Position numbers and translations under genes: made by a program. The notes under the pieces were generated by a model. That model worked only from the letters and a program-made list of their open reading frames with translations. It was not told the origin of the DNA and did not search any database. This document shows positions 29,525-36,510 of a stretch of DNA of 64,000 nt, piece after piece. The stretch lies in the NCBI RefSeq assembly GCF_000230715.2, contig NC_019792.1, positions 124,001 through 188,000 on the forward strand, written 5' to 3'. The DNA comes from Natronobacterium gregoryi SP2. Lineage in GTDB: Archaea; Halobacteriota; Halobacteria; Halobacteriales; Natrialbaceae. Each line of letters starts with the position of its first letter. Positions within the stretch are counted from its first letter, which is position 1.

Positions 29525-29660
29525 TGGCGGGCCAAGCCTGCGCTGACGAGTCGAACCCAGTCGTGTGGACCGGTCGTCGAGACGGCGGGCGACGGTCGGC
29601 CGGTGGACTCGGCGACACCGGTTCGAAACGATTTCCCGATCATTGCGGCCAATACCGACG

Positions 29661-31136
29661 ATGACACTCTCGATTCGCGCGCGTGCCAACCACTACGGCT
29701 CACGTCTCGCCGTCGTCGACTACGACGGCGACGAAACGAACCAGTACGATTACGCCGACCTTGCGGCGATGGCCGACGAGTACACACGCCTGCTGGCCGA
29801 CCACGGCGTCGGCCACGGCGATCCAGTCTGTGTACTGTCGCGGAATCGGCCTGAACTACTCGGGCTGTTCTTCGCCGCCGTCGAGAGTGGAGCGATCCTC
29901 GCGCCGATCTCTCACCGGCTCCCAGCCGATACCGTCGAGGCGCTGCGTAAACGGATCGAACCGGCGCTGACGCTTCGTGAAGAGCGGTTCGAAGAACTCG
30001 CATCGGACGCACCGACTCTCGAGTCGTTCACTACTGGCGAGCCGAAGACCACCGAGGTCGAACGGAATCCCCCCGGGCGCGACGACGAACGCCCCGTCCT
30101 CTACTTACACACTGGCGGGACGACCGGCATCCCAAAGGTCGTTGTCCTCCCAGCCCGCCAGATCGAGTGGAACTGCATCACCGAAGTGTCGGCCTGGGGA
30201 CTCGGCAAGGAAGACGTCTCGGCGACGCTGTTGCCGCTCTTTCACACTGGCGGCTGGAACCTGCTGACGCTACCGACGCTGTACGTCGGCGGCCAAGTCG
30301 TCATCCACCGAGAGTTCGATCCTGCCTCGGCGCTTGCCTCGATCGAAGACGCAGCCGTGACCCGCGTCTTCGCCGTCGCTGCCATCTTCCAGGCGATGGC
30401 AGCGGCCGACGCATTCGACGAAACCGACTTCTCGACGGTCGAGTGGTTCATGAGTGGCGGCGGTCCGACACCGGCCGGCGTGATGGAAGTCTATCGAGAG
30501 CGCGGCCAGCGGTTCACCCAAGGGTACGGGCTGACCGAAGGTGGGCCGAACAACCTCTACTTCGACCCTTCGCGACCGGACATCGAGACGGCCGACGAGA
30601 GCGTCGGCAGACCGTTCCCCAACTGCTCGGCTCGCATCGCCGACGAAGACGGAACCCCGCTTCCCGCCGACGAAACCGGCGAACTCGAGCTCTCGGGACC
30701 GATAACCGCTACGGGCTACCTCGAGACGGCAGACGGGACCTTCGAAGGCCAGTGGGTCTCGACCGGCGACCTCGCACGACGTGACGCCGAGGGCGACTAC
30801 TACATCACCGGCCGGACGGACAACATGTTCGTCAGCGGCGGCGAAAACGTCTACCCCGAGGAGATCGAGTCGACGCTCGACCGTCGGGACGACATCGACG
30901 CCGCCGGAGTCGTTGGAATCTCTCACGACCAGTGGGGAACCGTTCCAAAGGCAGTCGTCGTGGGGAGTTCGAACCTCTCGGTCGAGACGCTCGAAAGCTA
31001 CTGTCGGAATCGGCTCGCGGACTACGAGGTGCCCCATGCGTTCGAGTTCGTCGACGAACTCCCACGGAGTGGCCCCGGGAAGATCGACCGCAAGACACTC
31101 GAGACCGAATTCGGCACAGCGGCAGATCGCCCGTAA
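29661..31136 (+). CDS. AMP-dependent acyl-CoA synthetase/ligase
   Basis: A 491-aa class I adenylate-forming enzyme. It would activate a carboxylic acid with ATP to an acyl-AMP and transfer it to CoA. Diagnostic motifs: P-loop-like LHTGGTTGIPKVVV near residue 155, GYGLTEGGPNN near 290, the hinge region YITGRTDNMFVSGGENVYPE near 385, and the catalytic lysine in RSGPGKIDRKTL near the C terminus. I start at the ATG at 29661 because the 32 codons before it are arginine-rich and overlap the cbf5 downstream gap. The acid substrate (fatty, aromatic or OSB-like) cannot be told from sequence. It is the last chromosomal gene before tRNA-Pro. Confidence 0.9.
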   Translation: MTLSIRARANHYGSRLAVVDYDGDETNQYDYADLAAMADEYTRLLADHGVGHGDPVCVLSRNRPELLGLFFAAVESGAILAPISHRLPADTVEALRKRIEPALTLREERFEELASDAPTLESFTTGEPKTTEVERNPPGRDDERPVLYLHTGGTTGIPKVVVLPARQIEWNCITEVSAWGLGKEDVSATLLPLFHTGGWNLLTLPTLYVGGQVVIHREFDPASALASIEDAAVTRVFAVAAIFQAMAAADAFDETDFSTVEWFMSGGGPTPAGVMEVYRERGQRFTQGYGLTEGGPNNLYFDPSRPDIETADESVGRPFPNCSARIADEDGTPLPADETGELELSGPITATGYLETADGTFEGQWVSTGDLARRDAEGDYYITGRTDNMFVSGGENVYPEEIESTLDRRDDIDAAGVVGISHDQWGTVPKAVVVGSSNLSVETLESYCRNRLADYEVPHAFEFVDELPRSGPGKIDRKTLETEFGTAADRP

Positions 31137-31687
31137 CGGCCGTTGATAACACCGGTAACGGCCAGTAATTCCGCCTCCCGGTGGGACGCCGAAGGAACGG
31201 AGATCACCGTAGCAATCGACATCCCCGAAGACGCCTTCACGAAGAGCTGAGAGTCGGAGAGAAAGGCGTCTATCTCCGTATTTCGCCTCGTTCACCATCA
31301 CGAAGCGATCGTTCAACCACTTCGGCTTCGAAGAACTCGGTCCCGCCTCCGGACCGACAGCGACGATTTCGACGAGTGCGGCCACGTCCAGAGTGCCAAC
31401 CACCCCATCGCACTCGAGGATGACCGACGGACTGGACTGATACGGAACGCTGTCCCGATGTCCCGGCGCAACCGCAGGAACACTCGCGGACGCGCCGGAA
31501 CTGACGGACAGCAAACCGTATCAGTTGACCGCATAAACGGCCCCACAGCGGTTGGGCACAACCTGATTTCAACACGCCTCGACAGGTTCTATGTCGCCAC
31601 AGACCGCTTTCTCGAACAGCACGATCCCATACTCGATCTGCTGTGCACAGCCGAGACACCCGCTCGAGGTTGGATCAAAACGACACG
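31137..31687. other. intergenic region without an intact gene, left of tRNA-Pro
   Basis: About 550 bases between the acyl-CoA synthetase and tRNA-Pro. Several short open frames exist on both strands, but none has a credible start, motif or acidic composition. Two short protein-like fragments are visible: plus strand near 31,200-31,250 (TEITVAIDIPEDAFTKS then stop) and minus strand near 31,265-31,330 (KWLNDRFVMVNEAKYGDR). They may be debris of genes lost at this tRNA integration hot spot. This is tentative. Confidence 0.4.
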
Positions 31688-31697
31688 CTTAAACGGA
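31688..31697 (+). promoter_or_regulatory. TATA-like box of tRNA-Pro
   Basis: GCTTAAACGG lies about 27 bases before the tRNA 5' end at 31720, the expected position for an archaeal promoter. Confidence 0.5.
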
Positions 31698-31719
31698 AGA
31701 CGGCCGTCGTGTCACGTGC

Positions 31720-31790
31720 GGGACCGTGGGGTAGTGGTATCCTCTGCGGATGGGGTCCGTAGGACCCGAGTTCAATTCTCGGCGGTCCCA
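31720..31790 (+). tRNA. tRNA-Pro (anticodon GGG), host of the integration site
   Basis: A 71-base cloverleaf can be drawn by hand. The acceptor stem GGGACCG pairs with CGGTCCC, followed by discriminator A. The D arm is GGGT...ATCC. The anticodon stem TGCGG/CCGTA holds the loop ATGGGGT, giving anticodon GGG with G37. The T arm is CCGAG-TTCAATT-CTCGG. CCA is not encoded. There is no intron. Its last 13 bases plus three downstream bases are repeated at 59,690, marking it as the attachment target of the integrated element. Confidence 0.95.
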
Positions 31791-31793
31791 CTT
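31778..31793 (+). repeat. attL: 16-bp direct repeat at the tRNA-Pro 3' end
   Basis: CTCGGCGGTCCCACTT covers the 3' side of the T stem, the acceptor stem and 3 bases beyond the tRNA. An identical 16-mer lies at 59,690-59,705, 44 bases after the integrase stop codon. Insertion leaves the tRNA gene complete at this left end. Confidence 0.88.
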
Positions 31794-31908
31794 TTCATTC
31801 TCTAAGTGTTCAACCCTTAGAGGTTCATACCGCTGAGTCCGCCAAAAATCCAATTCTCGGTTTCGGGATAAGTCCAGTTAGTCGACAGTATACCACGAGG
31901 TGGTCAGC

Positions 31909-32142
31909 GTGACGATCACCCCGTGGTCGTCGACCGAAACCGAATCGACGTGCCTACACTGCGAGTCGTTCGTCACCGACCGATTTGCGCGGGTATTCGG
32001 TGACGACCAGGACCGTGCCCATCGCTGCCCCGAGTGCGATAGCTACCGCCGGTTGACTCGCGGGTCCGCTGCTGGGAAAGATGTCGACGTGCCGGACCCA
32101 GAGACGTCTCCAGGTCGTCACGGAGGTGAGGTTAATGCGTGA
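31909..32142 (+). CDS. small zinc-finger protein (DUF7563-like)
   Basis: A 77-aa protein with two CxxC pairs, CLHC near residue 15 and CPEC near residue 38, separated by FVTDRFARVFGDD. This is the layout of a small haloarchaeal zinc ribbon often carried by proviruses. I chose the GTG at 31909 because a good ribosome binding sequence (GAGGTGG) lies 6 bases before it; another GTG lies 9 bases upstream. It overlaps the next start by 8 bp. It is the first gene of a plus-strand coupled series running to 36,202. DNA or RNA binding is plausible but unproven. Confidence 0.7.
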   Translation: MTITPWSSTETESTCLHCESFVTDRFARVFGDDQDRAHRCPECDSYRRLTRGSAAGKDVDVPDPETSPGRHGGEVNA

Positions 32143-32557
32143 CGAGTTCGTCCCCGCGAATCGGCTGTACGACATCGAGAGTGGGACAACGATCGTCCAT
32201 CCGGCCCATCAGGCGACCGACGAGGACGTCCGGGAAGCGCTCGAGGAGAACGAGGTTCGGGCTGACGGCGGTCTGTCTTGGAGCGAGGACGTTAGTTCGG
32301 CAACGATCGAAGGGACTCGAGTCCCGGTCGTCCAGATCGACCGCATCGATGGGGACATAGTCGTCTCCGTCGACGTAGCGACCGCGGTCAGTGAAGGATT
32401 CGAATTCGTCGACATCTGGCAGTGCAAGCGCGTTACCGTGTCGATCTGCGGTCAGGAGTTTGCAGCGACGATCACCAGTTGTAGCATCGAACACGGTATC
32501 GCGGCGATCGGGCTGACCGACTGCGAACCGTTCGGCGCTGCCGGTGATTCGCGATGA
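32135..32557 (+). CDS. element-encoded protein of unknown function
   Basis: A 140-aa acidic protein that I do not recognise. The ATG at 32135 is chosen because GGAGGTGAG stands 5-13 bases upstream and the frame then overlaps the previous stop. The second half looks beta-rich with alternating hydrophobics (VPVVQIDRIDGDIVVSVDVA, RVTVSICGQEFAATITSC) and two late cysteines. The stop overlaps the next ATG by 4 bp, showing translational coupling within the left module. Confidence 0.6.
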   Translation: MRDEFVPANRLYDIESGTTIVHPAHQATDEDVREALEENEVRADGGLSWSEDVSSATIEGTRVPVVQIDRIDGDIVVSVDVATAVSEGFEFVDIWQCKRVTVSICGQEFAATITSCSIEHGIAAIGLTDCEPFGAAGDSR

Positions 32558-32784
32558 CCCGCGACGACCGTCCTCGGACAGAATCTCCATGGTTCTGTCC
32601 GGAGTGTGAGATCTGGGTCGGCTGGAAGCACGACGAGTGTTCTGAAAGACACCATCGTCCGCGGCTCCCATTGCGATACGACGACGTCGAGTTCGATCAC
32701 TCCTGGCAGGTAACGTTCCGTCACCGTCTCCGAGGAAAGCTCCGGTCACTTTTCAATCGGGTCAACGGGGGGATCGGTCGATGA
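32554..32784 (+). CDS. small protein with a CPEC zinc-knuckle
   Basis: A 76-aa protein. Near residue 15 it carries CPEC, then DECSERHH; C-x2-C...C-x3-H could form one zinc site (the region resembles a zinc-ribbon followed by a histidine). The C-terminal half is basic (RHRLRGKLRSLFNRVNGG), unusual among acidic haloarchaeal proteins and compatible with nucleic acid contact. Overlaps of 4 bp on both sides place it in the coupled left module. Function unknown. Confidence 0.6.
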   Translation: MTRDDRPRTESPWFCPECEIWVGWKHDECSERHHRPRLPLRYDDVEFDHSWQVTFRHRLRGKLRSLFNRVNGGIGR

Positions 32785-32900
32785 GCCGGGTCGTTGATTC
32801 CGACGAGTGCGAGTGCTGCGAAGAGTCGATCCCGGCGACGCGGCGGCTCTGTCCCGCCTGCGCTCGAGAGGTGCGGAAAGCACGAGGTGGTCCGCTGTGA
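32781..32900 (+). CDS. 39-aa zinc-finger microprotein
   Basis: A very short frame that standard gene finders can miss. The ATG overlaps the previous stop (ATGA) and the TGA overlaps the next GTG (GTGA), so its translation is coupled on both sides. The product starts MSRVVDSDECECCEESIPA and then has LCPACAREVRKARG. C-x-C-C and C-x2-C form a compact four-cysteine zinc site followed by a basic tail. The perfect fit between neighbours is the main support that it is real. Function unknown; possibly a regulatory zinc-knuckle protein. Confidence 0.65.
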   Translation: MSRVVDSDECECCEESIPATRRLCPACAREVRKARGGPL

Positions 32901-33409
32901 GCCGCACGTCGGAACTCGAGAGTCCGAAGGCCAGCGGCGACTTCCTCGAGGGCGAGATTGTCGAGCGGATCGACGGCTTGGAGTACGTCGGTGACCGGAC
33001 TGCCACCTGGCACGACGCGAAGACGACGGCTGTCCTCGAGGCGGATCGGTCCCTGCCGTTCTACGGCGTCGTCCTCCTCGAGCCGGAGACCCCGGTCGAA
33101 ATCAAAGGATGTCAGATTCGCACCAGCAACGGCTCACGGTCGACTCGCGGGCGATTCTACGTCAAGCGTGACCCCCACGAGCAACTGCTTGAGGCGGCGG
33201 GGATGTACCTGTTCGTCGTCTACCTGCCGCGACCGGGGCTTCCTCAGGTGGCGCGGGCGGTGGTCCCGGCGACGATCGTCGACGAACTGCTCGCCGGGCG
33301 CTGGTACGATGTCGGCGGCTCCCGCTCGGAGAACGAGGTGGCGAAACTCGCGTGGCCGCACGTGATCGCGACCGATTCCGTCGACGAAACGCGGGGTGAG
33401 CGCGCGTGA
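32897..33409 (+). CDS. PD-(D/E)XK-nuclease-like small protein
   Basis: A 170-aa protein encoded between a zinc microprotein and the Dam-type methylase. From the GTG at 32897 it reads SRTSELESPKASGDFLEGEI at the N terminus. A strand pair ends in PVEIKGCQIR, where E-x-K fits the catalytic core of PD-(D/E)XK nucleases. Then come GRFYVKRDPHEQLLEAAG and MYLFVVYLPR, resembling the helix-strand half of that fold. An acidic residue before the motif (in ATWHDAKTTAVLEAD or FYGVVLLEPE) could serve as the metal ligand. Coupling to the methylase (GTGA/ATGA-type overlaps) suggests a nuclease-methylase relationship or a resolvase-like replication role. Fold assignment is tentative. Confidence 0.5.
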   Translation: MSRTSELESPKASGDFLEGEIVERIDGLEYVGDRTATWHDAKTTAVLEADRSLPFYGVVLLEPETPVEIKGCQIRTSNGSRSTRGRFYVKRDPHEQLLEAAGMYLFVVYLPRPGLPQVARAVVPATIVDELLAGRWYDVGGSRSENEVAKLAWPHVIATDSVDETRGERA

Positions 33410-34293
33410 AACTGAGCGCGTTCCCGTACCCCGGCGGGAAGACGAACTACGTCGACGAGATTCTGCAGTACTTCCCCGAGCACCGGCGGTACGTTGAGCC
33501 GTTCGGCGGTTCAGCGGCAGTTCTGCTCAATAAGCCCGAGAGCTACATCGAGGTGTTCAACGATCGAGACGAGGATATCGTTCATTTCTTCGAGGTCGTT
33601 CGTGAGCGCCGCGAAGAACTCGCCGAGTGGTTGCGATACGTTCCGTACTCGCGAGCGGTCCACGCAGAATGGGCCAGGGAGTTCTACGCTGGCGTTCGGC
33701 CGGATGACGACATCGAGCGCGCCGGTCGCTGGTTCTACCTGCGATATACACAGTACGGCGGAAAGATCGCCGGAATTTCCGGGTTCAAAACCAGTGGGAA
33801 GCGCAACGAGGCACGATCCTTCCGCGGTTCCATCGACCATCTCGAGGAGATCGTCGGTCGACTGCAGTTGGTCAACCTCGAGTGTGAGGACTATCGGACG
33901 ATTCTGGAGCGATACGACCGACCGGACACGCTGTTCTACTGCGATCCGCCCTACGTTGACAAAGGCCACTATTACGACGCGAGCGACTTCGACCACGAGG
34001 CGCTTTTCCGCGCCCTATTCGACCTCGAGGGATACTGGATCGTCAGTTACGATGCTCTCCCCGCGGTCCCGATCCCTCGAAAGCACGTCGACAACCTTCA
34101 TTTCCGGGAATTCCAGGCGCACTACTCGCTGGACGTTCGCGAAAACGAGGGGAGAACGCCGTCGACTGAACGGTTAGTCCTGAACTCCGACCCTTCAGAG
34201 GTCGACGAGTTCACGGCTGCCGATCAACAGACGTTCGATGACTTTCGAGTACAGCATCGAGCGACGCGGACCGACGGAGGTGGTCGGCCGTGA
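33406..34293 (+). CDS. dam: DNA adenine methylase, D12/Dam family
   Basis: A 295-aa N6-adenine methyltransferase of the D12 class, transferring methyl from S-adenosylmethionine to adenine in a short DNA site. The SAM-binding start is LSAFPYPGGKTNYVDEIL, followed by YVEPFGGSAAVLLNK; the catalytic motif DPPYVDKGHYYD lies near residue 185. The family targets GATC or related sites; this member's site is unknown. It is coupled to the preceding PD-(D/E)XK-like gene (overlap 4 bp) and to the next gene (4 bp). In proviruses such orphan methylases often protect or regulate viral DNA; here the adjacent nuclease-like gene leaves a restriction-modification pair open. Confidence 0.88.
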   Translation: MKLSAFPYPGGKTNYVDEILQYFPEHRRYVEPFGGSAAVLLNKPESYIEVFNDRDEDIVHFFEVVRERREELAEWLRYVPYSRAVHAEWAREFYAGVRPDDDIERAGRWFYLRYTQYGGKIAGISGFKTSGKRNEARSFRGSIDHLEEIVGRLQLVNLECEDYRTILERYDRPDTLFYCDPPYVDKGHYYDASDFDHEALFRALFDLEGYWIVSYDALPAVPIPRKHVDNLHFREFQAHYSLDVRENEGRTPSTERLVLNSDPSEVDEFTAADQQTFDDFRVQHRATRTDGGGRP

Positions 34294-34580
34294 GCACCGA
34301 CGCCGATCCCGGCGACCGCGACCGCGCAGCTGAACTCGAGAGCGCAGCAGCCGGTCAGGTCGGAATCCCGGTCGACGCGATTTGCGTGGGCTGTGGGCAG
34401 ATTCGAGTGAAACGCGCCGATCCCGATGAGATCGGCCAGGAGTCCACCGTCGATCCGATGGACCTCGAGGCGGAAAACTGCGCGTCGTTCAAGCACGTCT
34501 GCCACCGATGCGGTTCCACGACGTGGTGGAATCCGGTCGTGATACTCACCGGTCTCCTCGAGCGAGAGCGAGGTGAGTAG
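34290..34580 (+). CDS. zinc-ribbon protein of unknown function
   Basis: A 96-aa protein starting with GTG inside the methylase stop (GTGA). It has two CxxC pairs: VGCGQIRVKRADPDEI (CVGC) near residue 34 and HVCHRCGSTTWW (CHRC) near residue 73, a treble-clef or zinc-ribbon arrangement spaced by about 35 residues. No other domain is visible. It sits immediately before the large winged-helix protein, separated by 2 bases, as part of the left module. Confidence 0.62.
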   Translation: MSTDADPGDRDRAAELESAAAGQVGIPVDAICVGCGQIRVKRADPDEIGQESTVDPMDLEAENCASFKHVCHRCGSTTWWNPVVILTGLLERERGE

Positions 34581-34582
34581 CC

Positions 34583-36202
34583 GTGCCCCAGGTCGAAACG
34601 ACGCCCCACGAAATCGAGGGGCGCTGGAAGTGGCCTGACTGGGGCCGCGGCCCGTACGACGCCCTGTCGTCCGTGATGCTCGGTCCCCCCTTCGAGGGCT
34701 ACCTCGAGTTGACGATCGAGGTAGACGGCGAGCCCTGGTACCTCGAGGTGAGCTACAGCAAGTCGGGATTCGCGCCGCGACTATCCGACGGGATCAACGT
34801 CGAACGGCTCTACGAGTGGGACATCCGAGGCCGTGGCCGCGGGGAACGAAAGGCGTCGTTCAACATCTCACCGCGATTCCCGAACATGCGCCACTGGGAA
34901 ACGGGCGAGCCGGTGAATCTGCCCTGGGAGAATCAGGTCGGTGAAGTCGAGGGTGTAGACGTCGAGTTTCATACCAGCAACATCGGACCCGAACGCGGTC
35001 TCGAGTTGTTCCCGGAGTTCTTCGCGGCGATCTTCGAGCACGCCGGCGAACGGGTACACTCGAAGTACTTCCGAACGGAGCCGCACCCGGCGAGTCGAAT
35101 GTGGGCGTACGAACGGTACGTCCGTATCCGCCGCGAGTGGGCCGAAAAGCTCGCGTCTGCCGGAGTGCTACAGAAGGTCGTTCACTTCCTGTCCGACCTC
35201 GAGGGCGTGAAGGCGGAACTCCATCTCGACAACCGCGAAATTGTCAACCACCAGAATCGGCTGTTTCTCGATCCGGGATCGGTCCGGAAACTGCTGCCCG
35301 GCCACACCTACGGGCGGAAGTTCGAGATCTACCAGCTGGCCGACCCCGATGCGGTGTCGAAAGACCACCCGTCCTACCACCCGAAAGTGGAGGTACTGGT
35401 GAACAAGTCGATGAACGACAGCGAGGCATGGGCGTGGGCCGACCGCCACGAAGTGACTGAACAGATCGAAGAGACGCTTTTGAACGCGCTGCACTGGGAA
35501 GACATTCCGCTCGGACCCGACGGGAACGGCGTGTACGTTCCGGATGATCACTTCGACGCTGTAGCGCGAGCCGAGCCGGTCGAACTTTACGACGATCCGA
35601 CGCCTCGCCTCGAGGCCGAGACGGACCACCTGCTGATGACGACGCTGCGGGACATGGGCGACACCGCCCGCGAGGTGACGGAGACGGTCGCGACTGACGG
35701 CGGCGGGAACGTCGACGACCTCGCCGACGAGCTGGGGAAACACCCCGCGACGATCTACCGGGCGATCGAGGACCTCGACGAAATCCTTGAGCTGGACCAG
35801 GGCGAAATCTCGTTCCGCGCCCGGAAGTACCAGGAGGAACTTCGCGCGCTCGTCGAGTCGGCCGAGTACGCCATCGAGAGTTATGCCGACCGAATCCAGC
35901 ACGTGATGGGGTTAGCGGACCACATCGCCGAATCGTCGGCGTTCCAGCAGTGGCTCGCCGAGAACGGGGCCGAAATCGTCTACGACGAGAACGGCGAGCC
36001 CAAGCGGGTGCGGATCGACACGATCCTTTCCGAGTTGAAATCGAGTAGCTTCGAGAACGTCCAGACGATTGCGGCCGAGGCTCTCGAGAAGTGGCGGAAG
36101 TCGGGTAACGACCCGGCGGTACTTCGACGAGCCGAGCTGTCCTGGAAGACTCCTGACGGTGGCACCGAGGTCGGATTCGTCGGCGCGGTCGCGGATCGCT
36201 GA
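34583..36202 (+). CDS. large winged-helix protein (DUF7845-like), candidate replication protein
   Basis: A 539-aa soluble protein from a GTG with the ribosome binding sequence GAGGTGAG 6 bases upstream. Residues 1-330 are rich in aromatic and charged residues (GRWKWPDWGRGPYDA; RMWAYERYVRIRREWAEKL) with no motif I can name securely. About residues 360-420 read as a winged helix (DDLADELGKHPATIYRAIED), then a helical region with a possible coiled coil. It resembles long uncharacterised proteins recurring in haloarchaeal proviruses. As the largest conserved-looking gene of the left module and without any rolling-circle Rep or MCM in the element, it is my candidate for replication initiation; this is inference only. 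Confidence 0.6.
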   Translation: MPQVETTPHEIEGRWKWPDWGRGPYDALSSVMLGPPFEGYLELTIEVDGEPWYLEVSYSKSGFAPRLSDGINVERLYEWDIRGRGRGERKASFNISPRFPNMRHWETGEPVNLPWENQVGEVEGVDVEFHTSNIGPERGLELFPEFFAAIFEHAGERVHSKYFRTEPHPASRMWAYERYVRIRREWAEKLASAGVLQKVVHFLSDLEGVKAELHLDNREIVNHQNRLFLDPGSVRKLLPGHTYGRKFEIYQLADPDAVSKDHPSYHPKVEVLVNKSMNDSEAWAWADRHEVTEQIEETLLNALHWEDIPLGPDGNGVYVPDDHFDAVARAEPVELYDDPTPRLEAETDHLLMTTLRDMGDTAREVTETVATDGGGNVDDLADELGKHPATIYRAIEDLDEILELDQGEISFRARKYQEELRALVESAEYAIESYADRIQHVMGLADHIAESSAFQQWLAENGAEIVYDENGEPKRVRIDTILSELKSSSFENVQTIAAEALEKWRKSGNDPAVLRRAELSWKTPDGGTEVGFVGAVADR

Positions 36203-36510
36203 ACTGACCTGGATAGTGGCAACACTGTCTCGCACCCTCTTTTCTGCAATCCTGATTGTACTCTCCGGATGATTGTCCAACTCTGGTTGTAGTCTCGTCC
36301 GTGCCGGGTGGGTCGACGGCGCGATCGCGCCGCGACGGCTGCGGGTCGGTTTCGCGCTTCGCGCGAAACGCCCCTTGCCGGGTGTCGCCAAGGCGACAAC
36401 GCCAAAAAATTACAGCGCCCCACCCTCGCCTTCGCAGAACTCCAGTTGAAGCACATGAAACGGAGGTTCTATCGGGCTGTGATTGCTTCGATCAGTGGTC
36501 GGAAACGGCA
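36203..36510. repeat. intergenic cluster of three inverted repeats between convergent genes
   Basis: This 308-bp gap lies between the convergent winged-helix gene and the type IIG gene. It contains the 14-bp palindrome GGCGCGATCGCGCC (36318-36331), the perfect hairpin TTTCGCGC-TTC-GCGCGAAA (36350-36368) and TGTCGCC-AA-GGCGACA (36383-36398), all within 81 bases, followed by an A-rich AAAAAATT. The structures could be bidirectional terminators or an origin-type region next to the replication candidate. No gene is visible. Confidence 0.6.
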
